Source: Rhizophagus irregularis (Eukaryota > Glomeromycota > Glomeromycetes > Glomerales > Glomeraceae). Taken from it: 64,000 nucleotides of DNA. Every line of letters starts with the position of its first letter. The stretch's first letter is position 1. The stretch lies in the NCBI RefSeq assembly GCF_026210795.1, contig NC_089439.1, positions 2,170,001 to 2,234,000 of the forward strand, given 5' to 3'. The position numbers and the translations under genes were made by a program. The notes beneath the pieces were generated by a model that saw only the letters and a program-made list of their open reading frames with translations, searched no databases and had not been told where the DNA came from. Positions 23,498 through 36,415 of the stretch are shown piece by piece.

Positions 23498-23777
23498 GTG
23501 TTGTTAAGTACAAGTCAAACCGAACCAGTCGACTCGGTTTGACTTGAAGATTTTTTGGATTTTTAAGTCACGGTCCGGTTTGGTTCGACTTGACTTGTCA
23601 AATTAATGGGGTCAAACCGATTGAGTTGATGGGGCCGATAGGCAAGTCGATGGGACCGGTAGAAAGTCGATGTGACTGATATTAATGACCCCCATCGGTT
23701 CGATTTGGAGGTCCAAGTCAATCGGTTTGGTTTGACTTTGGCTCCAAGTCGGACCGAACCGGACCGTTAACAACACT
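23498..23777. mobile_element. 280-bp inverted-repeat element, AGTGTTGTTAA ends
   Basis: The terminal inverted repeats are AGTGTTGTTAA and TTAACAACACT. The inside is a GC-elevated run of AAGTC, ACCGAACC and GGTTTGACTT words with extensive self-complementarity. The 76-codon minus frame across it is a by-product. Confidence 0.65.
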
Positions 23778-23981
23778 AAATTTATAGGTATATACAGTAG
23801 TATAAAATTATATATGATAAAATGCCCTGCCGAGAATTGCAAATTAAGTCATTTTATATGCGACATGTTTTAACAGAGAAAAATATATATCACTCGTATG
23901 TACAGTATCCACATTTTTAATCACGTGAAATATTTGTTGAAATGAAAATTCTATTTGAGATCTCTCAATGTATAGGAGTTG

Positions 23982-24103
23982 CACCAGGATGGCGCTGTCT
24001 GCGGTTTGGTTCACGATTTTAGTTTAAATTTACTTTTAGCTTACGCATAGTTTGTCCTTGTAATCTGTATCGTGGCTTCGTTCACGTGGAATTAAAAATA
24101 AAA
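23982..24103 (+). mobile_element. SINE-like retroposed insertion (122 bp) with 17-bp target duplication
   Basis: It is bounded by two identical 17-base copies of TCAATGTATAGGAGTTG (23965-23981 and 24104-24120). The insert ends in an A-rich tail (AATTAAAAATAAAA) and is otherwise GC-elevated compared with its flanks. Long exact duplications plus a 3' A-rich tail are typical of LINE-mobilised short elements. It contains GGTTCACGATT, weakly like a Pol III B box. The origin of the body sequence was not recognised. Confidence 0.75.
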
Positions 24104-24120
24104 TCAATGTATAGGAGTTG

Positions 24121-25612
24121 AACTAATAGAAATTTTACACCAAAAATGAGACATGAATGAGACATAGCATAACGACTCCCGAATAAGATACCAAATTTAT
24201 AATTTGAAATAATGAAATAATATTAGACAACTAATGATAATTTTGATGTGGAATAATATCAATTCACGATAAGTAGATATTCCATAGAGGTTAAAGAGAA
24301 AATTAAAACAGTTTTCAAGATTCTGGATCAATACGATTAGCACTACCTGAAATTATCTATAATATTTATCGGAATTAACATTATTCCCGCCCTCGATTCC
24401 CGATTCCAAATTTCCTCTGAATTTTTTACCGAGTTAACAGTTAACCATTATGCTTTTAAAATTAACCGTATTATTGACATAATTTAATGTACGGCTAAAA
24501 ATCATTTCGCGACAATTTTATTAAAATCGAATCTGTAAGAATAAATCAAATAAACAAACGTACTTAAAACTTTGAAGAGTAAATACTACAATAGTGATCA
24601 CTTTCCCCGCATAATCCACTTAATCCACTTCTGCGACCTGTCATTCATTCGCTTAGATTCATTAAATGACCTCAACGTGATTGCTGGTGTAATGCTTCGA
24701 TCCGGATAAAACCTCAAATATTTCACACGAGATCATGGCTATTGTAAATCCCAGATCTGAATGAATTCGGCCGGAATTTATCCAAAATTTTGTATGCCTA
24801 AATTAACCGTACCGGATACGGATCATCTGTACTTTAAATAACGATTCATTTTTTTTAGAATTTCGCTTGCTAAACCTTTCTTGTTTACATTAATTGATTC
24901 TGTCTTGCTTGTTTAACATCATCTTTTAGTGAACTCTGATCATCATCATAAATGGCTCTTTTTTTTTTTGCTTCATCCATTAAAATATTATATTTCAAAT
25001 AATTTGACAAAATTTACTCGAAATATTATTTTTTTTCTGAAAGATCATTACAAAATAATATTTTTGAATGAATTTGAACCTTCGTCACTTAGACTTGTAT
25101 TATTTACTATAAATATGGAAAATTTTAATCTGAATTTCTTTGACTCACTATCCGGTTAACTTTGACTGTTTGACAGCTTTATTGACTGTTTATTTAACAA
25201 TTTCAACAATTTTAAGTGTAAATTTTTACTTTATTAAAACAAAGGTTATATCCAATTATATCATTGCCATCCGTCCCAAATTTTGCTTCATACAAGTTTT
25301 TTTACGTTTTTTTTTTAAAAAAAAGAACATTTAATAATAAAAAACATGACTATAATAATAAATAATTCTTTATTATTTATTTATTTATCATTTTATCGCC
25401 ATTAACCATAGAGCATTTATTCTTGACGGGAGATACCAAATATGAGATGATCGCTGTAGTAAAAGACCATATGATCATTATGTTGTGATTCATTATTTGC
25501 ACAAATATGTACAATGATCACAGTGTTCCATGTAAAATAAAGTTGTGAAACCATTAATTACCGCTATAAATAAATTTTTTTTTTTTTCATTTTAAAAATT
25601 TATTTAAATAAA
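24121..25612. other. AT-rich intergenic stretch before F-box gene 2
   Basis: Only short frames (76 and 64 codons at 24929 and 25140) that look like chance. A TATA-like CTATAAATAAA lies at about 25564-25574, about 40 bases before the F-box ATG. Confidence 0.4.
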
Positions 25613-27049
25613 ATGGTAGAACTTAATGTTGACTGTCTTATTTTAATTTTTAACGAACTACAAACTGATAAAGAATCTTTATATGCTTGTCTTTTAGTTA
25701 ATAGAGAATGGTGTCATTTAGTCGTTCCTATATTATGGAAAAAATATTCATGGTATTATGATTATGAAGAATCCGAAAAAAAGCTTTTCAATATAATATT
25801 ATCTAGTTTATCATCATCCTCAAAACAACTTTTATCTGATAATGACATTAAATTACCTTCAACAATTTTTTTAAAACCCTTATTATTTAATTATATCAGT
25901 TATTGTAAATTTCTAGAAGTTGAAATTATAGATAAAATCATAAATATGGTTTTTGAAGAAGAAATTATTACGGAAAATATTTATGATAAAAAAAATCTTT
26001 TAGAACAAGAAATTTACAAATTATTTATCGTTCAATGTAAAAATATTAAAGAATTATCATGGCAAACTTTACAACCTTTATCATTATTTCCAGGAGCTTC
26101 GATATGCTTTTCTCAATTATATAGTTTAAGTATTGATATTGATTTTGTAAATTCTGACGCTCTTTATGAGATGACAAAAATTTGTAAAGATTTGAATGAA
26201 TTAACTGTATATGATTGCTCTCAAGATCATCCTGGATTAATTTCTTTAATCGACGTACAGAGAAATTTGAAAAGGGTATCACTTTATTCTTACAGTAAAA
26301 AAGGTATTTGTAAAGAGTTGAGCAAAGCATTAACAAGAAAGGGGAATACAATAAGCGATCTCGGTTTATACCCAGTTAGCATCATTCAACCTTCATTTTT
26401 AACATCTCTTATTAATTTAAGGAATATGTCAATTTATAATTATCATAATGATAATATCGAAAAAGAGATTTTAGAATTTCAAAAATATCTTGCAATTTCA
26501 GAATTTCCTAAACTACAATCTCTTAATGTTTACGGTTTATCAAGTTTTAGAGAATTGGCAATATTAATTGAAAAAACAAAAGGAAATATTTTAGAAATTT
26601 ATATTTATATTTATAATAAAGCTGCAGAAAATACAGAAATGTTAATTAAAGCAATTGCTAATAATTGCTCAAAAATTGAAAGGTTATCTACACATCTTGA
26701 GCCAAAAGATTTCATTCATGTAAAATCATTATTATTAAATTGTAAAAATTTGATACATTTAGAATTTAATAGTTTGAGTTTTTTGTTAAGTGAAAATGAT
26801 AATACCGGGGATGAATTATTAGATAATTTAACTGAATTTGCTCCAAAATCTTTGGCTGAAATAATAATTAGCGGAGATTGGAAGTATTCAATTGATGCTT
26901 TAGAAAGATTTTTTGAAAGTTGTAGAGAACGAAATTTAAATCGTTTCGATATTACTCATTATGGTAGATATTATATTACGGATGACCATAAAGTAACAAT
27001 TAGAAAATATATTAACGAAGGTGTAATAATAGAATCAAATTGTGCATAA
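25613..27049 (+). CDS. F-box/leucine-rich-repeat protein 2 (478 aa)
   Basis: A single exon. The F-box occupies residues about 3-46 (LNVDCLILIFNELQTDKESL then ACLLVNREWCHLVVPILWKK), expected to bind Skp1 in an SCF ubiquitin ligase. Downstream are irregular leucine-rich repeats (LYSLSIDIDF, LNELTVYDC, LKRVSLYSY, LRNMSIYNY, LQSLNVYGL, LIHLEFNSL) that would bind the target. Layout and length match the protein at 12447, but the repeats are strongly diverged, so this is an old paralogue rather than a recent copy. ATG is the first codon after a poly-T/A leader. A T-run followed by an A-run lies about 40 bases past the stop. The substrate is unknown. Confidence 0.93.
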   Translation: MVELNVDCLILIFNELQTDKESLYACLLVNREWCHLVVPILWKKYSWYYDYEESEKKLFNIILSSLSSSSKQLLSDNDIKLPSTIFLKPLLFNYISYCKFLEVEIIDKIINMVFEEEIITENIYDKKNLLEQEIYKLFIVQCKNIKELSWQTLQPLSLFPGASICFSQLYSLSIDIDFVNSDALYEMTKICKDLNELTVYDCSQDHPGLISLIDVQRNLKRVSLYSYSKKGICKELSKALTRKGNTISDLGLYPVSIIQPSFLTSLINLRNMSIYNYHNDNIEKEILEFQKYLAISEFPKLQSLNVYGLSSFRELAILIEKTKGNILEIYIYIYNKAAENTEMLIKAIANNCSKIERLSTHLEPKDFIHVKSLLLNCKNLIHLEFNSLSFLLSENDNTGDELLDNLTEFAPKSLAEIIISGDWKYSIDALERFFESCRERNLNRFDITHYGRYYITDDHKVTIRKYINEGVIIESNCA

Positions 27050-27239
27050 ACGTAATGAAGTATAATTTATTAATTTAAGTTAGATTTTCTTTTTTTTAAA
27101 AAAAAATAGAATAAAATGATGGTTTCAATAATAAAATTCATTAACTATTATTTAACGTAATATTTTAATAAATGATCTTATTAGCTGAATTAAAATAATC
27201 AATAGGTTCAATTAACGAATTCCCGCGGTTTTAAATCTA

Positions 27240-27600
27240 AAAATGTAGAGTTCGTTATCCGTTAAAAAACGGATATCCACGGATATTCGGATATCCGGAT
27301 AGAACGGATACGAAATTTTAGATATCCGGATAGAACGGGTACGAAATTTTAGATATCCGGATAGAACGGATACGAAATTTTGGATATCCGGATATTATTA
27401 TCCGTTGGCAGTAATTCGAGCCAATTTTATAGTGCTGGCCGGAATAAGGTTCCTTTTTTAATTCTGGTCGGAATTATAAATTTAGCCTGAGTTATCCCTG
27501 CAAAAATATTTGGATATCCGGGTAATATCTGAATTATATCCGGATGATCGGAAAAATGCAAAAATCAGATATCCGGATTGACGGATACAAACTCTAACGT
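27240..27600. repeat. ATATCCGGAT-rich tandem array
   Basis: At 27290-27390 a unit of about 39 bases (ATATCCGGATAGAACGGATA then CGAAATTTTAG) is repeated almost exactly three times. The flanks hold more degenerate ATATCCG and CGGATAT words. Confidence 0.7.
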
Positions 27601-27971
27601 GAGGACTGCGATCATAAATAGAGGTTGGATCCGTGATATTAATAATTTTGAAGATCGTTAGATGACCCACAGATTTAAATGGTTTGGACAATATTTTTTA
27701 TAGGGCGTGCTTAATATTATTTTATTAAGAGCTGAGATAAGGAAACTAAAAATAATTAGATCATTCTGTGGTAAACGCAAACGCGTAATTTTATTTGGCG
27801 TATTAATTCGTGTTAAAAGATATATATGCACATTGACTTTTTTGTCCAAATGACAACCATTATTAACAACAGCGAACATGTTCTTTAATTTTCTTTGTAA
27901 TTATGGTAAGTTGAAACTGAACAACTTATATCTATGATAATTTGTCACTTCATAAGATCTATATTATTATC
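27601..27971. other. Spacer with a solitary MITE end
   Basis: At about 27685-27707 the sequence GGACAATATTTTTTATAGGG is the reverse complement of the left end of the element at 3903. No partner end was found, so it is a truncated copy. No gene was seen. Confidence 0.4.
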
Positions 27972-28125
27972 GGGTATGATACAAAATCCGAAACTCAAAA
28001 TCCCGAAATCCAAAATCCCGACAGGTCAAAATCTTACAGAGCGACTTTCGGGCAGCACTAAAGCTTAATGTGGGGCTGTGGGCCAATTTTTCGGGATTTT
28101 GAGTTTCGGGATTCGTACCATACCC
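27972..28125. mobile_element. 154-bp inverted-repeat MITE, GGGTATG ends
   Basis: Left GGGTATGATACAAAATCCGA then AACTCAAAATCCCGAAA. The right end is the reverse complement of GGGTATGGTACGAATCCCGA then AACTCAAAATCCCGAAAA. The arms are about 38 bases long around a GC-richer centre. Confidence 0.8.
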
Positions 28126-29278
28126 AATTTTATTTTATTAAAGAAAAAGTGGAGAAACAGATACAAAGTTATATATAAAGGAAAAGGTCTAACGCTAATC
28201 TACTCGTGTACCATCTAAACAACACACATATAAAATCTATATAAGCTCACTTTTTGTAAAAAGGACTACTACCTATAAGGAAATTAATAAAATAAAATTA
28301 AATAAATTAGTTGCGTCGCCAACATGACATGTGTCTCATTTCATTGTATGTATGCATTCTGAGAACAAAAATATATGTAATAATGCATTATATCATATTC
28401 ATTATTAATTATCTAATACCAAAGTTCCATTAAGATCGTACATTTTAATATACTTAGTAACTCTGGCCAGTTTTAACTGGTGTGGGCGTGAATCTGTTTC
28501 AGATCCTAACGACGTCGTTATACATTTAGCGATCATTAATATCAGTACTGTACATCACATGTTCATAAAACCCACTTAAGAGAAAAGAAGGATAACAATG
28601 AGCCCAATCATCGATTAATAATGATATTTATATTTATGTTGTGTATTAAAATGAGTGGTTTTTTTTTATTTAGGATTATATTTTTACAAATTTGGTGAAT
28701 AAATTTATTTATCCAAATAAAGTATATAATTTAATGATAAAAAAACTTGATAATTATATTTATTTAAATTTTCAGGATACTGTCTGTATATGCATTTTGT
28801 TTACGATGCACAAGTTTACTTAAAAATTAGAGTTGATTTAGTCAATAAACTCAAATCAAATATCAGATTCATTGACGTACGATATCATTTAAGGCACGAT
28901 ATTAAAAATTAAAAAAATATAATTATAAGTTAAATTGGTCTCAAACTGCTTTTTAATTGGTTAATAGGATAATTACTTATTAAAGTACTAAATACCACGT
29001 TGAAATAATTATACCATGTGATGTTAATCTAATCACATGTTTAATATTCCATGTTATTTAACGAGAAAAATCTGGGTAAAATTTTACAGGGATGCCCGGA
29101 CAAAATTTTATTTATTTTCAAGCACACCAAACAAATAAATAGGTTTCCTACTTTATTAAAAATGACATATTGCATGCAATACTACTGAAGCTGTGCATTC
29201 TATGTTTTTTCCATTTTGATATCTATAAGATAATTATCCGTTATCCGCACAACATAATTATTGTTTTTAATTACAACA
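28126..29278. other. AT-rich intergenic stretch
   Basis: Nothing recognised. Confidence 0.4.
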
Positions 29279-29553
29279 ATGCTTCGGAGTCTTAAATAAA
29301 TGATGATCGCTACGACTTCGCCGTTTCATTTCAAATTAATACCAAGGTTAAAAAAAAATCTTCTTGAAATTTTTTGCAATGCTTTTATTTACCAATTGAA
29401 TATTGTCATTTTTTAACGAATGCTTCGGAGTCTTAAATAAATTTGATAATCGTTACAACTTCGCCGTTTCATTTAAAATTAATATCAAGGTTAAAAAAAA
29501 AATATTCTTGAAAATTTTTGCAATGCTTTTATTTACCAATTGAATATTGTCAT
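29279..29553. repeat. Two-copy direct repeat, about 140 bp
   Basis: AATGCTTCGGAGTCTTAAAT and the following about 130 bases occur twice in tandem (29279-29413 and about 29420-29553). They have about 10 small differences and end in ACCAATTGAATATTGTCAT. Confidence 0.85.
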
Positions 29554-30476
29554 CTAAAAGCACGTTGGAAAATAAGCACGAACCATTTATAATATTTATC
29601 TAGAGATGTTCTTTTCAAAATGAAACTAAATACCGAAAATAATCCAGAACATAACATTACCGGAACATCTTAATCCCATGTCTAAATCCCGACAAATACA
29701 TTATTTAGGGATTATTCTAGATGTAATCAAATTAGTTAATAAAAAAAATTTTAACTGAAATTTTATTAAATTAATTTAAATGTATTAAATATTTCGAGAT
29801 TGTTTGTTTATAGAGCACAACATGCTGTATATAAAGATCATTATAATGACCTCATTTGTTTTCTGCATAGTTTAAACCATGGGAATAGTTGATAATAAAT
29901 TGACGTGAAGATATTAACCAAAAATGGTTAGTTGTGTAACAATTTCGAATGTGCAGTCGTATGATTCAACGTAAACGTTTTTTAATTTTTGTCTTTTATG
30001 CAATATACCCTATTTTTATGAGCACAGAATAAATTGTGATAGGTGCGCACCTACCAATATCACACATAGTACACCGATCATTTTAGGGATAATATAAATG
30101 TAAATGAAATAGTTTCATGTAGAAAGATTAAAAGGGTTTTTTGATAAGTATCATATTCCGAAAAATTATCTTTAGTCGGTTAAGTATTTAATCCTATTTG
30201 TGTTTCTTTAACTAACCAATAAAATTTGATATTATATATTATTCTCTCGTTAAACTTGATTCAAATTGTTTTGAACTAGAAGAAAAATTAATGACAAAAA
30301 TTGTATAATTTCACTATCTGTACAAAATTAAATATTTTTATTTGAATTCTTAAATTATACATAACATATGTAACATTATTTACTTGGCTAAAAAATAAAC
30401 AATTTTTTTTTTTAAAAAAAAAAACAAAAGTTGAAAAAAAAAATTGTATTTCATAAATTTTTTGAAGTCAAAATTT
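29554..30476. other. AT-rich intergenic stretch, 3' flank of the receptor gene
   Basis: A T-run followed by an A-run (about 30403-30424) lies about 55 bases beyond the stop of the minus-strand gene. Nothing else recognised. Confidence 0.4.
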
Positions 30477-31787
30477 TTAACTTAAATCTGAATTTTCACG
30501 AGAAAAACATCTTTTCATATTACGAGGTAAACCAAATACAAGAAAGAGCATTGATCCCATAAAAGCACCAGCGAGATCATTACCACCTATACCTTCATTG
30601 TGAACTTCACCAAATAAGCCTTCCTTAAGGATCATCGATACAGTTTGAAACGAAGCTAAAACATTAATTAATGCAAACCCGCATGCAAATAAGACCATAC
30701 GTATTGCAGCAGCTTTTGTCATATTATATGCTTTTATTTGATTTGCTCTACTTTGAGATCTTGGCCGTCTATGTGCTGTTATTGTGGTTCTTGTTCCAGA
30801 TGTTGTTGTAGCTTCTGAATTCGTGATTTCATGATTACTGTCCACATGAATTTGAATTTCGTGCGGGGAAGTGTCATTAGTATTATTTCTATTTCCCGTC
30901 ATTGCTCTCGTGGAGTCATTGCTGTCAGTCCCATTAGAAATTTTACTTTTAAATTGATCTAAATGTCTAAATACTTGAAAAGCTGCACGCCCTGTGATAT
31001 TGAAAAACAGGTATTAATTTTTATTCTTTTAGAAAAAATAAAAAAAAAGTTGTTTCTTTTTATCGTTACTCACCACTAAAGTATACTCCAGGAAAAGTTA
31101 ATAATAAGTTAAATCCCGAGTATCCAATTAACCTAGCCCATACAGGTCTCTTGATGTCACTAAATAATCAAAATAAAAAGTCAAAATTTTTTTTTTAATT
31201 AACAAATTATACTTGATTACTCTCCAAAAAGAAAAAAAATCCATTACTTACCAATTTATTGCTAAAGGTCCTATGGCATCAACTTTAATAGTTACAACGG
31301 TTGCAATTATAACTACCACAACGGGAATAATAGCTATAAAGATCATATAAAATTGTTGTAGCTTTTGGGAAGTTCCTTGTTTAAAATGGACAAGTAATTG
31401 ATAAATATGAAATGCGAAACATAGAGCAGTTACAATCTGCACATATACAGCATATTGAAACTACATTTGAAAGAGAACAGAGTGAGTAAGAACAAATGGA
31501 AATATATATATATTTTTTTTTAAAAAAAAAAAATTAACAAAATCAAACAAAAGATAACTTACAGCTAACGCTTGAACGTAGCAAAATGTTTTTGGAACAC
31601 CATGTTTAAAATCACTTATCCAAATGATACTAAGTAATATTATAAATTCTCCCACTGCCATCGCAACCGCCAGGATTGCAATTAAATAATTTTTTCCTGT
31701 CACATATAATTTTATGGCAGTACATATTGCGCATACCATAGAAATGAAACATACGATATAAATTATAATAATAGAAATCGCTACCAT
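30477..31787 (-). CDS. Seven-transmembrane receptor-like protein (344 aa, 4 exons)
   Basis: Exons on the minus strand are 31787-31563, 31460-31252, 31159-31074 and 30991-30477. Donors are GTAAGT, GTAAGT and GTGAGT, acceptors TAG, TAG and CAG; phases agree and the total is 345 codons including stop. Seven hydrophobic spans are predicted at about residues 3-27, 33-56, 70-97, 110-132, 155-173, 270-292 and 311-330. There is a long polar loop between spans 5 and 6 (about 175-265), rich in N, S, T and R, and a short basic tail (LPRNMKRCFSRENSDLS). This topology is that of a fungal G-protein-coupled receptor with a large third intracellular loop, acting at the plasma membrane. I could not assign a ligand class; nutrient/cAMP-receptor-like families are possible. 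The first ATG opens directly into span 1, with no signal peptide. Confidence 0.8.
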
Positions 31788-34700
31788 ATTAAAAGTTTGT
31801 GGATAAAAAGGAAATAATAATAATAAAAAAGGGAATCAATCTATGAAAGGATCTATGAAAGGATCTACGAGGGATTTTTTTGTGAAAAAAAAGGGAGAGG
31901 AATTTTTAATTAAAAAAAGGAATGAAATTCAAAGTTGGATTTTTATTTATTTTTATTTTTAATTTTTTTTATAAGATGATTAAAACAAAATTATCAAGTT
32001 ATTATATGGTTTTTTTACCTTTAGTAAATGCTGACTGGTTGTTATTATGTCATTAAAATAAAGTATATACGAATTCTATTACTAATTAAATTATGTAATT
32101 TTTGGGTCATTACAACGTGACACAGTTTTACACTTTTTTATTTTTTTACAGAACTACAAAATTTTTTTTTTACAAAAAAAAAATACTCAAGTAATATTAG
32201 TCAACGTTATATAACAAATACAATGATTTTCTGGGAAAAAAAAATTTCGGATGCACAAAAATTAATCTAAAATAAGGAACCAATAAATGAATTATTACGG
32301 TAATCTAACCTTAATTTGTATCGACAACCAATTGGACGGTGAAAATTCTCACATTTCGGAGTCTTTTTTTTTTTATTTATCGGGTACTATCAAGTATCAA
32401 CAGTAACTGTTGCATTGATTTTACTAATTTAACTAACTGTGCGGATTTTTCTTTACAGATTTTCGTAAAGATTATCATATATTAAAAACTTTTTTTACCC
32501 AAAAATGGTATTTCCCCAAGAAAGCTTATTTGCGCTTGGTTCACTAATAATTGCATGTAAAAAATTATTTGTCCCGACTATATATTATCTAATACGAAAC
32601 TTTAGTAACGGTCATGAAACCATTAAAAGGATTAATAAACAAAATTTTGAATTGGGTCGATTTAATAAAACACTTTTCACATGATCTGGGTTATATTAAT
32701 TCCGATCTTGTCCTGATCCAATCTTCCTATGTATGGATTAGTGGATCACGGTAACGGGATATATTAGTTGTTGGACACAGAGGAACGGGATAGATCGCTG
32801 AAAATCAATACTTTATATAATTCATTCCGAGGAAAACTTTTAAAGTTTTTTTTTTCATAAGAAACAAATATAAGTAAAATTAACACGAAAATCGTCAAAT
32901 TATTTAGTTGATCCGGTGCGTTGCGTATTACCAATTATACGGCTACAAAAGTGAATCTTTGGGATGCTAACTTAACAAAGTCATCATAATTATAAAAAAT
33001 ATATGTATAGCTATTGAATATATAAAAGAATTTTTTTTTTTAATAATATTTGCTTCCAATATCTTCAAAACTTATATAAACATCAAATAATTATGTACAA
33101 ATTATTAAGATAACTTATTAATTTTCCATTCATGCACGAATTCAATCTTAGTTAAGTAATCTTTTAATTATAATTTACTCTAAAAAGTATTTATTATTCA
33201 TTAATATGTAATATATATATTAAATCCTTAAATTTTATGCTTAATTATCCTAGATGTGATGTTTCCGGGGTAATCGTTTACCCGTCAAACGCTAATTACC
33301 TTTGATGAAGTCATATTAGTTATATGATTTTTTGTAATACTAATTGCTATTTATTTATTTATTTATGATTCTTTGTTCATTGAAACAATTATTCTCTAGT
33401 ATCTTTGATATAGGTAACTATAGAATGTAAGGTAGTAACTAATCAAAATTTTGATTGCAAAAAATAATTACTAAAAAAGCATTGACTATATGAGGCGTTC
33501 GGCAAAGAACAATTTAATACAAGAAGACGGCAAATTATGACTCCTTATTATGTAAGGTGGAAAAAGTTTTTTATATCTAGGGTCAGGTACAAATCCTAGA
33601 TTTATAGGTAAATTATTTATCCCACAAGCCTTTTAAATGCACTTTATGGTACGTTATTCACTTTTTTATTAGAATGCGCATATGATTTTATCTAGGACCT
33701 ATTAGATTAATTATACCTCCAAGATATCATCACTGACATTCTTCTATGACTCAGATTTGCAAATAATTGTCTTTTTGAGATCCCAAAGTAGCTTGGTGCA
33801 AAATAATCCTTTGTTAGAATTTAGAAGCACTGGGAAAGACCTTGAATAAAGCTTGACTATAAATTTTTATATTGCCAATTAAAAAAACATTCACACTTTA
33901 TCCAGAATCAATAGCCAATTACTGTATTTTTTCCCCATAATTTAGATCCTATTTCACAAGATATCAGAAGCGATACTTTGTTAAAAATTACTAGTTTTGT
34001 GTTTCGTTACTTCCGTTATTTCCGAGTATAAATTATTTTTCATGATTGGCTGATCTTCCTCCTATAATATGGAGACCCCCGTTCATTACCTAACCCCTTA
34101 CATAATAATTACACGTGTACAACATTGATCGTTGATGGTTTATTAATTTTTGCCTTTTATGCTCTTTCAATAAATAAATAAAATTATGTAATCATCTGTT
34201 ATTAATAGCAATTCGGTTACAAAATACAAAATATGGCGTGAATTTTTTTCTAATATAAGAAATTTAGGACATATAATGCAAAGTATTTCTTAATTAAACT
34301 CTTTTGTCAGTTTTGTGTATAAGTGATGTTTAATTCCAATAATACAGTATGTTGATAAATGCCGTTAAAATAATAATAATTAGCCAGGAAAAATTTTTCA
34401 AATCATATACCCTGTTTTTCTCCTTCCGAGAGAACCCTATTATGATAGATTTGATCGTCTGATATTATGTTAATCGTCATTTTTGAAAATGGAACGTAAT
34501 TGTTATTGATTAACTATAAGAATAAATAAATTTAGATATCTCAGAACAGAAAAAATTTTATAATTATTATGTAATTATTGGGAAAATGTTCAATATGAAA
34601 CGAATCAAGCCTGATTTCTTTGATAATTACCATATTGTAAATAAGAATCACTCAAATTTAGATTTAGTATACCACAAATTACTGATAATAATTTTGGATA

Positions 34701-35260
34701 AACCCTTTTTTTTTAATGAAACAAAAAATAAACAAAATTAAAATAATAATTACCAATAGGTCTTACGTCTTTTTTCCTTAAATTCGTCATTTAATTTATT
34801 TAATTTCCTTTATTAATATTTTCCGCATCCTTTCTCGCACCGATTGCCCGTTATGTCCAAACGGATTCGATGCCTAATTTTTTACGTCTGTATTTGGAAA
34901 TTCGGATAAAATTTTGTTAAAAAAGAATTTCTCACGAGAAAAATTAGATAAAGTGGTCTCTTTTAGCCGTATGATTCATCATTTACCTTTGAACCCAGGT
35001 TTTCCATTTATTAAAACCTCTTTAGAATTAGTATGTCTTGCTTTGTTTTTCCTTTTATAACCTATTGAACTTCATAGATAAGATTATTTCATATAGACCA
35101 GCTTTCTTAATTCTTATCTTCCAATAAAAATTTTAATATTGGATCTGCATGTTTTTAGAGATCATAATTTAAGTTGTAAACGTTATATTTAATTCAATTT
35201 TATCACATACGATACAACAAAGAAAATATGATATACAAAGGTGGCGTTATGGTAAAATTT
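31788..35260. other. Long AT-rich intergenic stretch
   Basis: No supported gene. A 49-codon open frame near 33.70-33.85 kb with reasonable composition (RSQSSLVQNNPLLEFRSTGK) is not distinguishable from chance. Confidence 0.4.
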
Positions 35261-35269
35261 ATTACACCA

Positions 35270-35830
35270 AATTTTTGATATTACATCGGCGTGTTCCGTA
35301 ATATTCGGCATGGCATGGCTTGAACCTAATTCACCTTGTACAATTGTGTCGTTATGTGCCTCTTGTGATTATGCCCCCAGATCGGGAATTTTCGATCGGT
35401 AATCACATCATACGACATTTCGAATCCAAATTGAAAAAATTCGCGATTTGGAATTGAAATTCACGATATACGGCAAGATATAGGTCTATAAAATTAATAA
35501 AGTTAATTAGTTCTGGAATATTAAGAACACTCCCACATTTGCCTTTTACAATCGTAGTTAAAACGTTTGAAGAAATAGTACCGGTAACTCCATAATAAGT
35601 TAATGAACAAAAAATGAACAATTAGTAACTAATTTTAGAACAATCAAAACAACACATATAGTACTTATTTGGTTATACGACAACAATTACTCTCACTTAT
35701 ATCCTACCTTGATAAAGAAGGGATCAGCTCGTTAGTACCACCACAATGAGTTGAGCTGTAACCGCTACAACTTTAGTTGTAGTTTCACGCAATTTGAATA
35801 AATAATATAATTTTACAAGATGAGATTATT
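35270..35830 (-). pseudogene. Possible decayed exons, minus strand
   Basis: Minus-strand pieces with protein-like composition are SCSGYSSTHCGGTNELIPSL before a GTAGGA donor near 35715, YGVTGTISSNVLTTIVKGKC then GSVLNIPELINF (in the frame 35621-35403), and HNDTIVQGELGSSHAMPNIT near 35.3 kb. They do not join in one frame and a stop lies just before the middle piece. No family was recognised. It may be a decayed secreted-protein gene or chance. Confidence 0.22.
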
Positions 35831-35969
35831 GAAGTAAAGAGATATAGCGTATTTTGATTATCAAATCGAAAAATTTTCGACGTCAATCACTAAGAAATTG
35901 TTTAAAAAAAGCATGTGATAAGTACTTTATGATAAAGATTATTTATGATTGGACGGATTAAAAATATTT

Positions 35970-36415
35970 GCTACTATAAATACGTTTAATCATTTAATAG
36001 ATATTTTTAGAAAATAACAGATAAGTATAAACACTAAACACGCAAATTAAAAGCGTGTAACATTAAAATTTTGAGTTTTGAACGCGTACAGTAACAACAC
36101 AACAGACAACAACTTTAATAATTAATTTCGGTATCATGTATTTCTTTTGTCTTAAAGTGATCTACTATTGGTTTAATTGTTTTTTTTTTAGTGAAAGGTA
36201 AGTAAGTTTTACTGATCGACAAGGTAACGGTTACAGCTTATATCACTATATTATTGCTTATTTTTTTTTTGTAAAAATTGACACATCAGCATATTAAACA
36301 TCAAATGACTATGTAAATAATTTAAAGACACTGCCAAAAAAAATGATGTTAAACAGTCGATTCAACAAATCTTTTTATCCAAAACAACAAATAATTTCTT
36401 TTTACAACTATCGTT
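35970..36415 (+). promoter_or_regulatory. Upstream region and probable 5'-UTR intron of the bZIP gene
   Basis: A TATA-like CTATAAATAC lies near 35973. GAAAG/GTAAGTAAG at 36198 and ACATCAG at 36283-36289 would make a 92-bp intron in the leader, matching intron sizes elsewhere in the window. Confidence 0.35.
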
